This document shows, in pieces, positions 46,229-59,300 of a DNA stretch of 64,000 nucleotides (the stretch's first letter is position 1; each line of letters opens with the position of its first letter). Under the pieces are notes generated by a model, which did not search any database, was not told the DNA's origin, and was given only the letters and a program-made list of their open reading frames with translations. The position numbers and the translations under genes were made by a program. The DNA is from Primula veris (Eukaryota > Streptophyta > Magnoliopsida > Ericales > Primulaceae), in assembly GCA_963682055.1 (NCBI GenBank), contig OY821751.1:11718001-11782000 (forward strand), in the 5' to 3' direction.

Positions 46229-48485
46229 TGTAATACCCCAGTAATTTAGATATATTTTAAATGATGGTATATATATAAAATATTGTTGTAACAAAATAAA
46301 AAATAAAAAAAAATAAATAAATATCTTCAGACTTAAGAAAGGAAAAGGGAAATATATAAAAGAGAAGTATATGAAATTGAAGGGACCCGCTTTATTTGTC
46401 TGCCTATCACCAATTCACCTCTTCATATAACTTATAACTATCTGTATACAAGGAATATATAAGATATATACATTAACACACTCACAGAGAGATGTATACA
46501 GAGATAGAGAGAGAGCAGAAGAGAGATAGAAATACAAAAAAAATACAATAAAAATCCTCCCACTTTAAATATCATTTTCTTTCGATTCGGTTATCCGTTT
46601 ATCGAACGGTTTATACCGATGCGTAGATAACGAATAGATGAACAAACGGAGGTATATATTCAGCGGGTTTAAGCTGGGTTTGGCGGCAAGCTGCGTGTAG
46701 TTTTATCCCGTTCGTTATGTGTTCACTGCAGTTCAACTGTCCAGCCTTTGTTAGCTTCAATTGAGGTACCATTTCGGTACTTAAAAGGGGAGTCTTTTAG
46801 GTGTATTTTGCAGGAATCGATGTTGCTTTTTATACGTTTACTTGTGGTAGTTTGTTTTACTTGGGGTTGAAATTATATAGCTGAGTTATCGAGATACCAG
46901 TTTGGGTACTCAAGGGCAGTCTTTTGTGTTTGTTATTTACAGTAGAATTAATATCTTGTGGTGGAGAATATATAGTTGTATTTGGATGTGTAGTAACTTA
47001 ATCGATCTACCGTTTGTGTAAGGATATGGGAGTCTTTTACGTTGATTCGATACGGGGATTGCCTCCCTGCTTCCTTTTGTTTCCGCTGTTTATAGTAGAA
47101 ATTTTTATGGTAGCGATATTTGTGTTTGTTGTAGATGTAGTGCAAACTGGCTCATTACAGACTTTCGAGTACCGTTTCAGTACTCAAAAACGAGAGTTTA
47201 TTACGTGATATGAACACGATACGGTTTCTTGTGTATTTTATCTTGTGTCGTATATTAGTTTTACTTCTAAACATCAGTTTATAGCTGAACATAGTTGATT
47301 GGCTTTGAAGAGACATCGTTTAGGTACTAAATTTTTATGTGTAGAGTTGGGAGAATCATTGTCCTGGCCCTTTACATATTGTTATTTATAGTAGTAAGGA
47401 TTACTTGGAGTTGAAATTATGCAGTTGGACCTGGTTATTTACCGCCTTTGTCGAGGTACCATACTGGTACCAAATAGTGAGTTCTACTTGTTACAGAAAA
47501 CTAGAATTTAGTTTTCTGTTTGGTTTGTGTATTCATTTTTATCTCCTAGTGGTGTTTTAAAATTCTTCTTTTACTCTGTTGGCTTAACTAACTGCATGCG
47601 TTGTTATATAAAACCTAAATCACGAGGTAACTTGTCGAGTTTTTCGTCGAAAGCTTAGGTCAATATTGACCCAAAATAATTGCAGTTTATTTTTTTGGTA
47701 AATTATCAGGGTATATGGCAGCTATTCAAATAAGGTTTATGCTACTGTTATTGTGATTTCAGTAGCCTGATATTGCAAATATTGATGTTTATCATATAAT
47801 TAATGAATAAAGTGGATTAATGAGACTAAATAATCGAGGAGAGATGTGGTGTTGTCGCGAGTCATTTGTTGTCGTCGGTCTTTTATATTTCTTTTAGGAT
47901 TCACGTGCCAAAAGGGGTTCCGGTGGGCCTGGTGCTCACGGAAAATACGGCAATAGCCGGCGTATGGTTTCATGAGGAGTTGACTCCACACGTGGATCTG
48001 AGTGATCCGGCACTTTATTTGTGAATCCGACTTTATACACATTTGAGTCGTTTATCGAGTCACGCCACTTGGCGTTTGTAGTCAAGGTATAGAGGTGTAG
48101 CGGGAGAGAAGTAAAAAGGTGAAAAACACTAATATTAAAGAACAAAAATGCATTGCATTATTATTTTTGGTTTGGATACGTATATGTAATAAAGTTCGTT
48201 GACTCACTCTTTCTTTTGTTTCTTGTTTCTGCTTATTATTTAATTTTATAGGCGGAGGTCCTGATGTTGGCTTCTATACCAGTTTGAGCGGTTGAGCAGG
48301 CAATGAGGCGGGGTCGGTTTGGCGTTTACACACATTAGCATAAATTCTATTTGTAAAGTATTTTGCTGATAATGCAGCTTTTGTGGAGTATAAGAATGTA
48401 GGTCCTGATGTGTGAAATATTTGTCTTTAGTTGTGTTTTCTTTTAAATTCACAACCCGGTTTTTTACTAAATCTGGGGCGTGACA
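46229..48485 (+). repeat. 5' LTR of the LARD-like element
   Basis: Identical in layout to the 3' LTR. Short open frames (46948-47145, 47014-47208, 47800-48145, 48246-48548) recur in the other LTR or in the LTR edge and are not called as genes. Internal pairs such as GAGGTACCATTTCGGTACTT look like repeated KpnI-type palindromes (GGTACC...GGTAC). Confidence 0.93.
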
Positions 48486-51400
48486 GCTTGGTATCAGAGC
48501 GAACCTGGTTATACAGTCAAATATGGCCTTGAAGGTAGGTATGATCACAATGGTGACCGAATGCTAGAGTAACGGGGTCAAACTGTTGGTTAATATAGTT
48601 TGAATTCTTTTCCACATCTATTTTCTAACATGTGGAGCTGCGGGAGACAACGTGTTCAAGCACACGAGGTAGTGTTGGGTGTTTGAGCGCTTAAGGATGT
48701 GCACTTTGTGTACGAGGGGTCCAGTCGCTGATTGGGTTTATTAACCTTGGTGGGTGCTGGGTAGGTTTTGTGTCCATAGGATTGCTAGACACCTAGTTTA
48801 GGTGATGTACATCAATTCATGAAAATTTGCATCTTTGTTATCATTGCGTGCTTCATGTAATTTATATGCTCGTTTACTATCTGTGATGTGTGTATTTCGC
48901 GTTTAATATGTGAGTTTAGTATGTGATTTGCTTCTGATATATAAAGGTGTAGTTAATCATAGTAAGTAAATAATAAAACCGAGGGAGAGAGGAGAGATGG
49001 AGTAACAAATGGACTGTTTAAGTCCTAGCCAAAGACAGCAGCGGAGATGTGGATGCAGTAGCAACTTTCAAGGAACTCTTGGCAAGGCCTAAATAAACCG
49101 GTTGTGTAACTTGAGTTGATGTAGTGAAGTGGGTCAATGTTCATAATTTACTCTTTTTGAGCTTTTATTCATTCAGCAGTCATGGTAACCACATCGTTTG
49201 GGCCGAATCTACTTCTTTGGTGTGATTTGGTGGTGGAATGATATGTTCAAAAATTCTTTGCAATGCTAAGGGGATTAGGGAAATGCTGTCTTGCACCCTA
49301 AACTTTCCTGCTAAGGGGATTTTAAAGGAGCCTAGCTTGTTTGGTATTGTTTTGGCTGAATTTTTATAATTAGTTCAAGTAATAAATATTGTGGGTTAGT
49401 TTGAATTTTGTTTCTATGCATTGATATATTGTAGACTAGTAGGCGGGCAAAATCTCTTTGCATGCATTTAGTTGTTAAGGATTCATGGTTTGAACCAGTT
49501 TAAATTTCCAACCTTGCGGTTATTGCAGTTGAATGAATTTTTATGTTTTGTTTTGGAGATTTATTGTGATAGTTTTTGTATGAGGTTTGTGCTATTCAGT
49601 GAGGGAGACTAATGGGTTACAAATTTAGTGATAACTTGTATTTTCTTCTTAATATGTTGATGATGTATAATTTAATACGAATATAACTAAATTTGATTTA
49701 GGAGTTGGGTGGCAGTAGCTTTTGAGCAATAAGTTGGCTTCTTCGTCTATTTGCTGCTTTCAAGACAGATTAAGATGATGAACAATTTGAAGCATATACA
49801 CTCAAGTGGTGAGGGAAATTGCAGGTCTTGAGGCTGACGATCCTTGAACACGTTTTAGAACACACTTCGACGACTTTGTAGTCAAGACAATTAGTATGTG
49901 AATTAATAGTGTTCTCATACTCAATTTTATTTTCTCAAAAGAATATTTGTAGCAGCCATGGTGTCTCCATAGTGATTAATTATTAGGGTGATTTTATTGA
50001 TGAAACTATGTTATGCAGTGGTTGCTTTCGATAATTTAATTTATTAATATTTTGAGTTGTTAATTCTGTGTACACATGTTAGTGTTGTGTCGTTTTCAAT
50101 TCTTTCCGATGTGTTCTATCATGGCAGTGGGTAGTGTAATTAGAATATAGTTTACTGATACCTCCGTCAAAACTAATTGATGTTACCTTGACTTGAAAAA
50201 CGTATTTTCTTAGTATTTTGATGTTGCTTAGTTTCAGGGAGTTACTCTTGTGTGTGTGCCGTTCGGGTGTTGTATTTTTATTTTATTTTTAAGAAAAATA
50301 TTTTCATGGTGATACAGTTGGGAGCAATGTTGTCAAGATGACGATGATGCAAATGACATTTTTCTTTCTGTTATATGTAGTTGATAATTGTTGTTTTACA
50401 TAAGCAGCTTCCAAAAATAAAAACAGTTGATTGTAAGTTAGTCATGAATAGATTCTGAAAAGGAATGGTACTTTTGTTTTGCTTTTAATATTGACATACG
50501 TATCAGGCATCGGCTGGCCATCGATGTTTGTGAGCGAGTTAATATATAAAGCAAAGGAAGGAAGAAGATTGTTAGCGTTTTATAAATGATGAAATTGTGG
50601 TTTTGATAAGTTTGTGAATTTCGAAGTGCTTTTATTTATATGTATGTTGTGATTGTTTGACTAAGAGATAGACGATTTTTCATCTATTATTTCTGAAGCA
50701 AACAGTAGTTTTAAGAAAGGTTTTGATTTGTTATTGGTATCTGCTTAATGCTCTAGTCTTTTAGAATCTTTATTAAGTCAACTCCCATTCTGGAGACGTT
50801 GAAGGAGGTGCTAAACATAGGCATATATTGACAACTAAACCAGCCATGAAAAATTCATCATGTAGTGAAGAAAGCTTGTCTGCATTGTGCTGTCTTGCGA
50901 CACCGAACCTGGGAATTTGAATTACCACATTTGTTTGTGGTGGTCGCAATACTTTAGTATATACATGACAAGTGTGGGGTTGGGGGGCAATGGAGGTAAG
51001 GGTCAGCTAGGATTGAGTTCAAGAATATGAATAGTTTTGATCCAACGTTTGGTGTCTTGCACTGATATCACCCCTCTAGAGAAAGATAGAGTAGAGAGTG
51101 GTCCGGGTCTTCTAATAAGAGGTATTGCGATGATTGAGAGGCGGAATACAAGAGGGATGTGTCTAGAGAAGAGGCGGGGCATGTATTAAAATGGGGTGCT
51201 TTTAAGCCAATATACACGTGCTAACGCTTGTTATATTTTCTGTATATGTAGTAAAATGATGATTGTTGTTTATGTACCATCCTTAAAGTTATTTGTTTCC
51301 TTAGTCTGCTGTTTCTGTAATATATTTTTTTATTGGACCATATATTATGAGGATCGGAGGTTGGATTATATTGGGTGTTAGCGGACTCCAACGGTTTTAT

Positions 51401-51652
51401 GTATGAAAGAATCTAGTGTGCGTGGTAATGCAAGCAAGGCAATGAGTAGTCCGAGTGGTTACAGTGAAGGTGTCGGCAGTTATCACAGCAACAACTCCAA
51501 ATCCAGGAAAGGAGAAATTTTAAATCGTGTGCATTGTCCGTTGCGAGATTTTCTTCTATGCCTGCATTATCTTCATTATCGACCATGTATGCTTCATCCG
51601 ATGATATGCTCGTTTAATTTTCGAGGGCGAAAATCTTCTAACTAGGGGAGGG
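48486..51652 (+). other. Non-coding interior of the LARD-like element
   Basis: Scanned in all frames through the open stretches. Only short frames (for example 51196-51381 and 51403-51645) exist, and none shows a retroelement domain. The purine tract AGGGGAGGG at 51644-51652 immediately precedes the 3' LTR. Confidence 0.8.
48489..48500 (+). promoter_or_regulatory. Primer-binding site, initiator tRNA-Met type
   Basis: TGGTATCAGAGC, three bases after the LTR end. This is the standard complement of the plant initiator tRNA-Met 3' end. Confidence 0.93.
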
Positions 51653-53909
51653 TGTAATACCCCAGTAATTTAGATATATTTTAAATGATGGTATATATAT
51701 AAAATATTGTTGTAACAAAAAAAAAAAAAAAAAAATAAATAAATATCTTCAGACATAAGAAAGGAAAAGGGAAGTATATAAAAGAGAAGTATATGAAATT
51801 GAAGGGACCCACTTTATTTGTCTGCCTATCACCGATTCACCTCTTCATATAACTTATAACTATCTGTATACAAGGAATATATAAGATATATACATTAACA
51901 CACTCACAGAGAGATGTATACAGAGATAGAGAGAGAGCAGAAGAGAGATAGAAATACAAAAGAAATACAATAAAAATCCTCCCACTTTAAATATCATTTT
52001 CTTTCGATTCGGTTATCCGTTTATCGAAGGGTTTATACCGATGCATAGATAACGAATAGAGGAACAAACGGAGGTATATATTCAGTGGGTTTAAGCTGGG
52101 TTTGGCGGCAAGGTGCGTGTAGTTTTATCCCGTTCGTTATGTGTTCACTGCAGTTCAACTGTCCAGCCTTTGTTAGCTTCAATTGAGGTACCATTTCGGT
52201 ACTTAAAAGGGGAGTCTTTTAGGTGTATTTTGCAGGAATCGATGTTGCTTTTTATACGTTTACTTGTGGTAGTTTGTTTTACTTGGGGTTGAAATTATAT
52301 AGCTGAGTTATCGAGATACCAGTTTGGGTACTCAAGGGCAGTCTTTTGTGTTTGTTATTTACAGTAGAATTAATATCTTGTGGTGGAGAATATATAGTTG
52401 TATTTGGATGTGTAGTAACTTAATCGATCTACCGTTTGTGTAAGGATATGGGAGTCTTTTACGTTGATTCGATACGGGGATTGCCTCCCTGCTTCCTTTT
52501 GTTTCCGCTGTTTATAGTAGAAATTTTTATGGTAGCGATATTTGTGTTTGTTGTAGATGTAGTGCAAACTGGCTCATTACAGACTTTCGAGTACCGTTTC
52601 AGTACTCAAAAACGAGAGTTTATTACGTGATATGAACACGATACGGTTTCTTGTGTATTTTATCTTGTGCCGTATATTAGTTTTACTTCTAAACATCAGT
52701 TTATAGCTGAACATAGTTGATTGGCTTTGAAGAGACATCGTTTAGGTACTAAATTTTTATGTGTAGAGTTGGGAGAATCATTGTCCTGGCCCTTTACATA
52801 TTGTTATTTATAGTAGTAAGGATTACTTGGAGTTGAAATTATGCAGTTGGACCTGGTTATTTACCGCCTTTGTCGAGGTACCATACTGGTACCAAATAGT
52901 GAGTTCTACTTGTTACAGAAAACTAGAATTTAGTTTTCTGTTTAGTTTGTGTATTCATTTTTATCTCCTAGTGGTGTTTTAAAATTCTTCTTTTACTCTG
53001 TTGGCTTAACTAACTGCATGCGTTGTTATATAAAACCTAAATCACGAGGTAACTTGTCGAGTTTTTCGTCGAAAGCTTAGGTCAATACTGACCCAAAATA
53101 ATTGCAGTTTATTTTTTTGATAAATTATCAGGGTATATGGCAGCTATTCAAATAAGGTTTATGCTACTGTTATTGTGATTTCAGTAGCCTGATATTGCAA
53201 ATATTGATGTTTATCATATAATTAATGAATAAAATGGATTAATGAGACTAAATAATCGAGGAGAGATGTGGTGTTGTCGCGAGTCATTTGTTGTCGTCGG
53301 TCTTTCATATTTCTTTTAGGATTCACGTGCCAAAAGGGATTCCGGTGGGCTTGGTGCTCACGGAAAATACGACAATAGCCGGCATATGGTTTCATGAGGA
53401 GTTGACTCCACACGTGGATCTGAGGAGTGATCCGGCACTTTATTTGTGAATCCGACTCTATACACATTTGAGTCGTTTATCGAGTCACGCCACTTGGGGT
53501 TTGTAGTCAGGTATAGAGGTGTAGCGAGAGAGAAGTAAAAAGGTGAAAAACACTAATATTAAAGAACAAAAATGCATTGCATTATTATTTTTGGTTTGGA
53601 TACGTATATGTAATAAAGTTCGTTGACTCACTCTTTCTTTTGTTTCTTGTTTGTGCTTATTATTTAATTTTATAGGCGGAGGTCCTGATGTTGGCTTCTA
53701 TACCAGTTTGAGCGGTTGAGCAGGCAATGAGGCGGGGTCGGTTTGGCGTTTACACACGTTAGCATAAATTCTATTTGTAAAGTATTTTGCTGATAATGCA
53801 GCTTTTGTGGAGTATAAGAATGTAGGTCCTGATGTGTGAAATATTTGTCTTTAGTTGTGTTTTCTTTTAAATTCACAACCTGGTTTTTTACTAAATCCGG
53901 GGCGTGACA
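51653..53909 (+). repeat. 3' LTR of the LARD-like element
   Basis: 2257 bp, same length as the 5' LTR despite compensating indels: a shorter A-run after AACAAA, a 3-bp insertion near 53424, and small losses elsewhere. Followed directly by the ATCCC target duplication. Confidence 0.93.
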
Positions 53910-53914
53910 ATCCC

Positions 53915-54305
53915 GGATCACACCACACAAACACTTAAACACACACACATACACACACACACACACATATATATGAACTAAATTAATAAAAAAAATACCC
54001 CTAAAGTGCACTTATCTCCCCATATTATGACTGAAAGAGAAAATGTATATATTCATACATACAATTAATAAATAAAAACCCTAGAGTCCACTCTTCCTCA
54101 TACTACTTTGATGAATTAGAAAATGTATACACACACACTTATAAATATCAGTATTTTAAATAGCGCACTTCGTAGTAAAAAAGCTCAATTCAAACCCTTA
54201 AAAAAACTTAAAAAGCTCGCTTTTCCGACGCATTTAGCATATTTCTCTCCAAACCCGTTTAGCTAAGATTTCTCTTTTTAGAACACTACTATATGTATAG
54301 ACAAA

Positions 54306-54382
<77 letters not shown>

Positions 54383-55200
54383 TTACTTTATGTCTAGAGG
54401 TCTTATGAGGCCTAAACAAATATTTGCAAAATAGTATTGATAGTTTGAAAAATTACAAATAAAAAAACTGCTAAATAAAACTGCTAAAATAAAAATAACT
54501 GCTATTTCACGTTACCATTCATCTTCCTTAATATCTCTCTATCTTTCTCTCTCTATTATCTCTCTCTCTCTCCATATATATATATATGCTATTATATCTC
54601 TATTATCAAATCCCCCTTCTCTCAACCATACTTCTCTCAACCATAATTGTCCCTCCGTTCATCGAAGATTCTACTATAACGGGTTACAGATTTTTTTTTG
54701 ATTCACACCCATCGGGTGGGCAGGTCCGCTAGTATATATATATTGAGAGAGAAAAAGAAAGACCTGACATCTAGCGACGATATCGAACCGCTTAGCCAAA
54801 ACATCAACAAGTTTTCATTTTCCCTCGTCACCACATTGGCACCTCAACACCCCCGACACTTGACTCAGTCCCTCCACTCTCCTCGACATCTCCTCCTTCG
54901 TGACGACACTCACCGATACTACAGCTGCAGAAGGGGTCTTATTTGTTACGATGGGGGAAAAGTGGGACCCATTCGTAATGTTGGGGAAACTGTAGGAATG
55001 TTTATTGTAGTTATTGTTAAGAGATGTAAATGTGTGATGGGGTCCGGAGCAACACCCGTTTAGTTACACTTTTATTCTTATGTGTTTATTACATGGAATT
55101 AATATAAAGCGTCAATTAAGATAAACATACTCTACACTTATTATATTAACAAAAATATAATTTCAAAAGTTACATTATTAAAAACATAAATTTAATTAAT
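53915..55200. other. Intergenic with microsatellites
   Basis: Contains (AC)n at about 53938-53968, (TA)n at about 54309-54380, and CT-rich runs near 54535-54575. Near 54150, TATTTTAAATAGCGCACTTC resembles the end of the TIR element at 10226-10722. The plus frame 54698-55063 has no domain and starts within a probable element end. Confidence 0.45.
54700..54734 (+). mobile_element. Helitron-like 3' end (candidate)
   Basis: A short hairpin CACCCATCGGGTGGG is followed about 8 bp later by CTAGT. A hairpin ahead of CTRR-T is the 3' hallmark of Helitrons. The matching 5' TC end was not found with confidence. Confidence 0.3.
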
Positions 55201-55450
55201 AATAATAAAAATCTGTAATATTTACTCTCTCTCCTCCTCTCACTCAATCTATTTCTCATCTCTCTCATCATCTCACTCACTCTCCAATCTATCTTCTTCT
55301 CCTTCTTTCTCTCTCCGATCTGTCTCTCCTCCTCCTTCTTTCTCTCTCCCATCTCTCCTCTTTCCTCTCTCTTTCCCATCTCTCTTATTATCTTTCTCTT
55401 TTTTCGATCTTTCTCTCATTCTTCCTCTCTCTTTTCGATCTCTCTTTTCG
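55200..55450. repeat. CT-rich low-complexity tract
   Basis: Long run of TCTCTC, CTCCTCC and TTTCTCTC. The minus-strand frame 55170-55379 reads as Glu/Arg/Lys low complexity and is a shadow. Confidence 0.7.
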
Positions 55451-55611
55451 GTGGAGATTGAGACGGAGACATTCGTCGGAGTGGGTGACGAGGGTGTAGA
55501 GCGAGGTCAAAAACTCGAGGTCGATGACGATGGAGATGCGGTCGTCGAATAAGAGGCGAACGACGACGACATGAAAGTTCGAGATCGGATGACGGGTAAG
55601 AGTTGGATTTG

Positions 55612-56395
55612 TTAACTAGTGTATACGTTTGAAAAATAAGTGTATTTGACTTCTTGAATTAAGTGTATGGAGTTGAAAATTATACATATAAATTTTGTAA
55701 ATAAGTATATGAATTTGTAAATTGGGGTATGAACTTTACGAATTAGGGTATGGACTTTTAGAATAAGTGTATAAACTTTTGAAATAAGGGTATGATAAAT
55801 TTCTATATAAAACTTCATATCATTATTTTGTGCAATTCATAGCCTTATTTTTTAAGTTCATACACTAATTATAAAAGTTCATACACTAATTATAAAAGTT
55901 CATATCCTAATTTTAAAACTTCATACCCTAATTATAAAACTTCATACCCTAGTTTTAAAAATTTATACTCTAATTTTAAAATTGCATACCTTAATTTTAA
56001 AACTTCATACACTAATTTTAAAACTTCATACCCTAATTTTAAAACTTCATACCCTAATTTTAAAACTTCATACCCTAATTTTAAAATTTTATATCCTAAT
56101 TTTAAAACTTCATACCCTAATTTTAAAAGTTTATGCCCTAATTATAAAACACCAAGAAAGTGTCTTCTTGCAAGTTTTATTGCTATATCCTTGCTGATGG
56201 CATCGCGAACATGTGGCCCCATGTGAACATGTGAAAATTGGGATATGAACTTTCAAAATAAGAATATGAACTTTACGAATTATGGTATAACATCTACAAA
56301 TTATGGTATGACCTTGAAAATGGGTATGAATTCTGTAAATTGGTATGAATTCTGTAAATTGGGTTATGAACTTTTGAAATAATGGTATGAACTTC
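55612..56395. repeat. 21-bp tandem repeats in opposing orientations
   Basis: The central block (about 55855-56150) has many copies of CATACCCTAATTTTAAAACTT in one orientation, 21 bp apart where intact. Flanking blocks (55612-55800 and 56230-56395) carry AATTAGGGTATGAACTTT-like copies in the opposite orientation. Because 21 is a multiple of three, the frame 55982-56197 encodes a LHTLILK heptad repeat. I do not call it a gene because copies outside the clean block break the frame. Confidence 0.7.
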
Positions 56396-56399
56396 TATT

Positions 56400-59300
56400 T
56401 TTACTTTTTTGGTGGGATATGGAGACGGAGGAAAGTTTGATGATTCTATTTAAATGTATCTATATGTGTGTTATCTATGTATATATACGTATCAATATGT
56501 GTGTCGATATTTATATATATATATACCGATATGACGTGAGAGATAGAGAGAGAAACTATGACAATGAGCCGTCGTCGGAGAGGCAACGACCGTTGCCGAA
56601 GAGGAGAGAGAAAGATGGGGTTCTATGTATAAACATGAAAGAGTGGTACATGAAATTAGAATAATAGGATGACATCATCAAAGTATGTTTTTGATAGTTA
56701 AAAAGTTTAGGTTATGTTTTTGTTAATTTAGTTATAAAAGGGATATGTTTTGTTAATTTTTCCTAATATAAATTTTATATTTTTAGTATAACAGTTTAAA
56801 TTTATATATTTTTTTAGTTTTTCTATAAAATTTATTATCATAACTAAATATTACTATATTTTAATATACTTCTATCAAATTTTTTCTATCCAAATTAATT
56901 TAATTGAGCAACCACATTAAATAAATTATAATTTTTCTTGTATTTAAAGGAAAATATATATTTTTACAACTTATAAGAAAACGTTTTGTTTTATACAAGC
57001 TATCAGCTTTTTTATCAATTTCTCTATCACAAGTATACAACTCATTTTTTTGTTATTTTATTAATTTATATGTGAAAAGTACAAATAAATGAGAGAGAAT
57101 AAAAGAAAAGTAAACGAGAGAAATTATTATTTTAATTATAAACGAACATCTTGATCCATTGTATTTGACCTATATTTGAGTTTGTGTATATTTAAGTTAA
57201 TGGATAAGTAAAATGATGCGTGTACAATTTTAAAACAATCTCCTCATATTTAAGGTAAATTGGTGATACAAGTGAAGTGATACGGTTCCTTTGAGAGCTT
57301 CATTGTTATATACATATGATGTATTTTTGTCTGCATTTTATCATATTTGAGGCAAATCATAATTTTTTTTTTTAGGAAGCATAATTTTTTTTTTTAGGAA
57401 CCATAATTTATTTATTTTACGAACCATAATGTCATATATTCAAAAATTGATAGAGGCCTTTTATAAAACATATAATAACCTATATTTCTACGTAGTGAAA
57501 AGCGAATTCGGATTTGTGTAAGGTTAATTAAAATTGGTTTTTGTTAAACGGTTTCTAAGGTTTTAATTTAAAATTCCAAATTAAGATGTTAAAAGGTGTT
57601 TTTTTGGAAATTCGTTGGGCCAAGTTCCCGTGTATAGATCTCAAAAAAAATAACGGGAGTCAAAAAATTTTTTAACTCAATCGGACATGCGAGTCAAAAG
57701 TTATTAACTTTCAAAGTTTTACATAAACATAAAAAAAATGTATACGGCCGATCGATCTGGGTTCAGAGTCGATCGATCGAAGAAACACACTGTAAATGTG
57801 TTATAGTACGCAGCCGATCGATCGGCCAATCACACTGAAAATCTATTTTTAATGCAGGGGCAATTTGGTAATTTTTTATTAAAACCGTAATTCTGACTTA
57901 TGAACCGTAAGTTTGACTTAAGTCAATGAGCATAAGTCAAAACTACGGTTCGTTAGTGAGAATTGCGGCCCGTAATTTTTTTTTACGGTTTGAAAGTAAA
58001 AAAAAAAATACAGTTAAAAATCCAGTCTATTTAAAGTGTGACTTTATGTAAGAAGAGGGCAAACGAGAATTTTTGGTTTTGTTTGGCCTTTTGTTTTGGA
58101 AAATTTAAGGTAAGTTAGTACTTGCCCAGTCAAGGTAACTCCGAGGTCTTGTTTGGTTACACTACTTAAGGTATCGGTTGTAGTATCAGGACTACAAATT
58201 CCATGCGTTTTGAAATGATGATAGTATTATTAGTACACATCACTAATATGAATGTAACTTTTGTTTACATTAGTGTTGCAAACGGACTATTTTATAAATT
58301 TACAATTTTACCCATCATTCAAATAAAATTTACAATTTTACCCATCATTCAAATAAAATTTACAACAACAAAACTAAATAGAAAAACATTGAACTCATGA
58401 AAAAATATAATAAAAAATACTTATGTATTATGAAAGGAAAAGATTCAATTAGGATATAACTAAATAAAAAACACATAAAAACAAAATGGCCATAATTATA
58501 TATATATATATATATATATACCAAGTAATAGTAGTTCACGCGTTGCGTGTGCGATAAGTAGTAGCATATGATCCGGGACAAATGCAAAAATGATAGAATA
58601 AATATAGTAAATTAATAATCGTATATAAAGAGAAATATGATATTTTATTGTTATACAATTATAGTTTATGAGATGAATTGATGTGTGCAAATGAGCATAT
58701 TTATTTAGTTATTTATGCATTCGAATTGTATTATGTTATATGAGTAATTAGTAAATTAGAATATGAGCATTTTTGAAGAAAAAAAATTTGGTAAAATTTA
58801 ACATATTTATTTCTCTTGACTTAACTTATATTAATAGAATGATATATATAAAAAAAACTTATACTGCCTCCGTCCCAAATTATAACAGGTAATTCTCAAT
58901 AAATCACAATTTTCAAACTTAATACTTAAAAGGTCACACATAAGATTATTCTTCTAATTTAGTCACACTTTAATAAAAATATAAATAATTTGGAGGAGAT
59001 GTATTACACATTTATCTCCCAAACTATATTTCTCTCTCTAACAAACCTTAAAAAATAAAAATAAACTTACTTTTTACAAAAAAAATAGCTTATTTCATTA
59101 AAAAAAAAAATTGCATTTTTCACGAAAAAATAGGTTTTAACAAAAAAAAACAGCTTTTTCACACAAAAAAAAAAACAACTTATAAATATTCGGGGTCTTT
59201 TGTGCCTTATATGATTTGTTTCTTATCCTAAAAAAAGCGGTCGAATGATATTCGGTTTAAGTATGAAAAAGCGTGAGCTCGGTCCTGGGTTGATCAAAAC

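Larger units (their letters stand above)
46229..53909 (+). mobile_element. Large non-autonomous LTR element (LARD-like), complete
   Basis: Two LTRs of 2257 bp each (46229-48485, 51653-53909) share start TGTAATACCCC and end GGGGCGTGACA. The target duplications ATCCC lie at 46224-46228 and 53910-53914. A primer-binding site follows the first LTR and a polypurine tract precedes the second. The 3167-bp interior has no frame resembling gag, protease, reverse transcriptase or integrase. That combination of large LTRs, a non-coding interior and intact cis signals defines a LARD. The LTRs differ by scattered substitutions and small indels, roughly one percent by eye, so the insertion is fairly recent. 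The autonomous partner is not in the window; the LTR ends suggest a Ty3/gypsy type, which is inference. Confidence 0.92.

Noticed and set aside
46948..54011. Repeated short open frames in the LARD LTRs
   Set aside because: They lie in LTR sequence, occur in both LTRs, and show no domain.
54698..55063. 121-codon plus-strand frame
   Set aside because: Starts in a probable element terminus, has no domain, and shows low-complexity His/Arg/Ser composition.
55982..56197. LHTLILK repeat protein gene
   Set aside because: Explained by a 21-bp tandem repeat. No promoter or conserved ends are visible; kept only as a repeat and a finding.
58865..59220. Second Stowaway MITE
   Set aside because: Only one CTGCCTCCGTCCC-type end is present. 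No mirrored partner or flanking TA pair could be found downstream.
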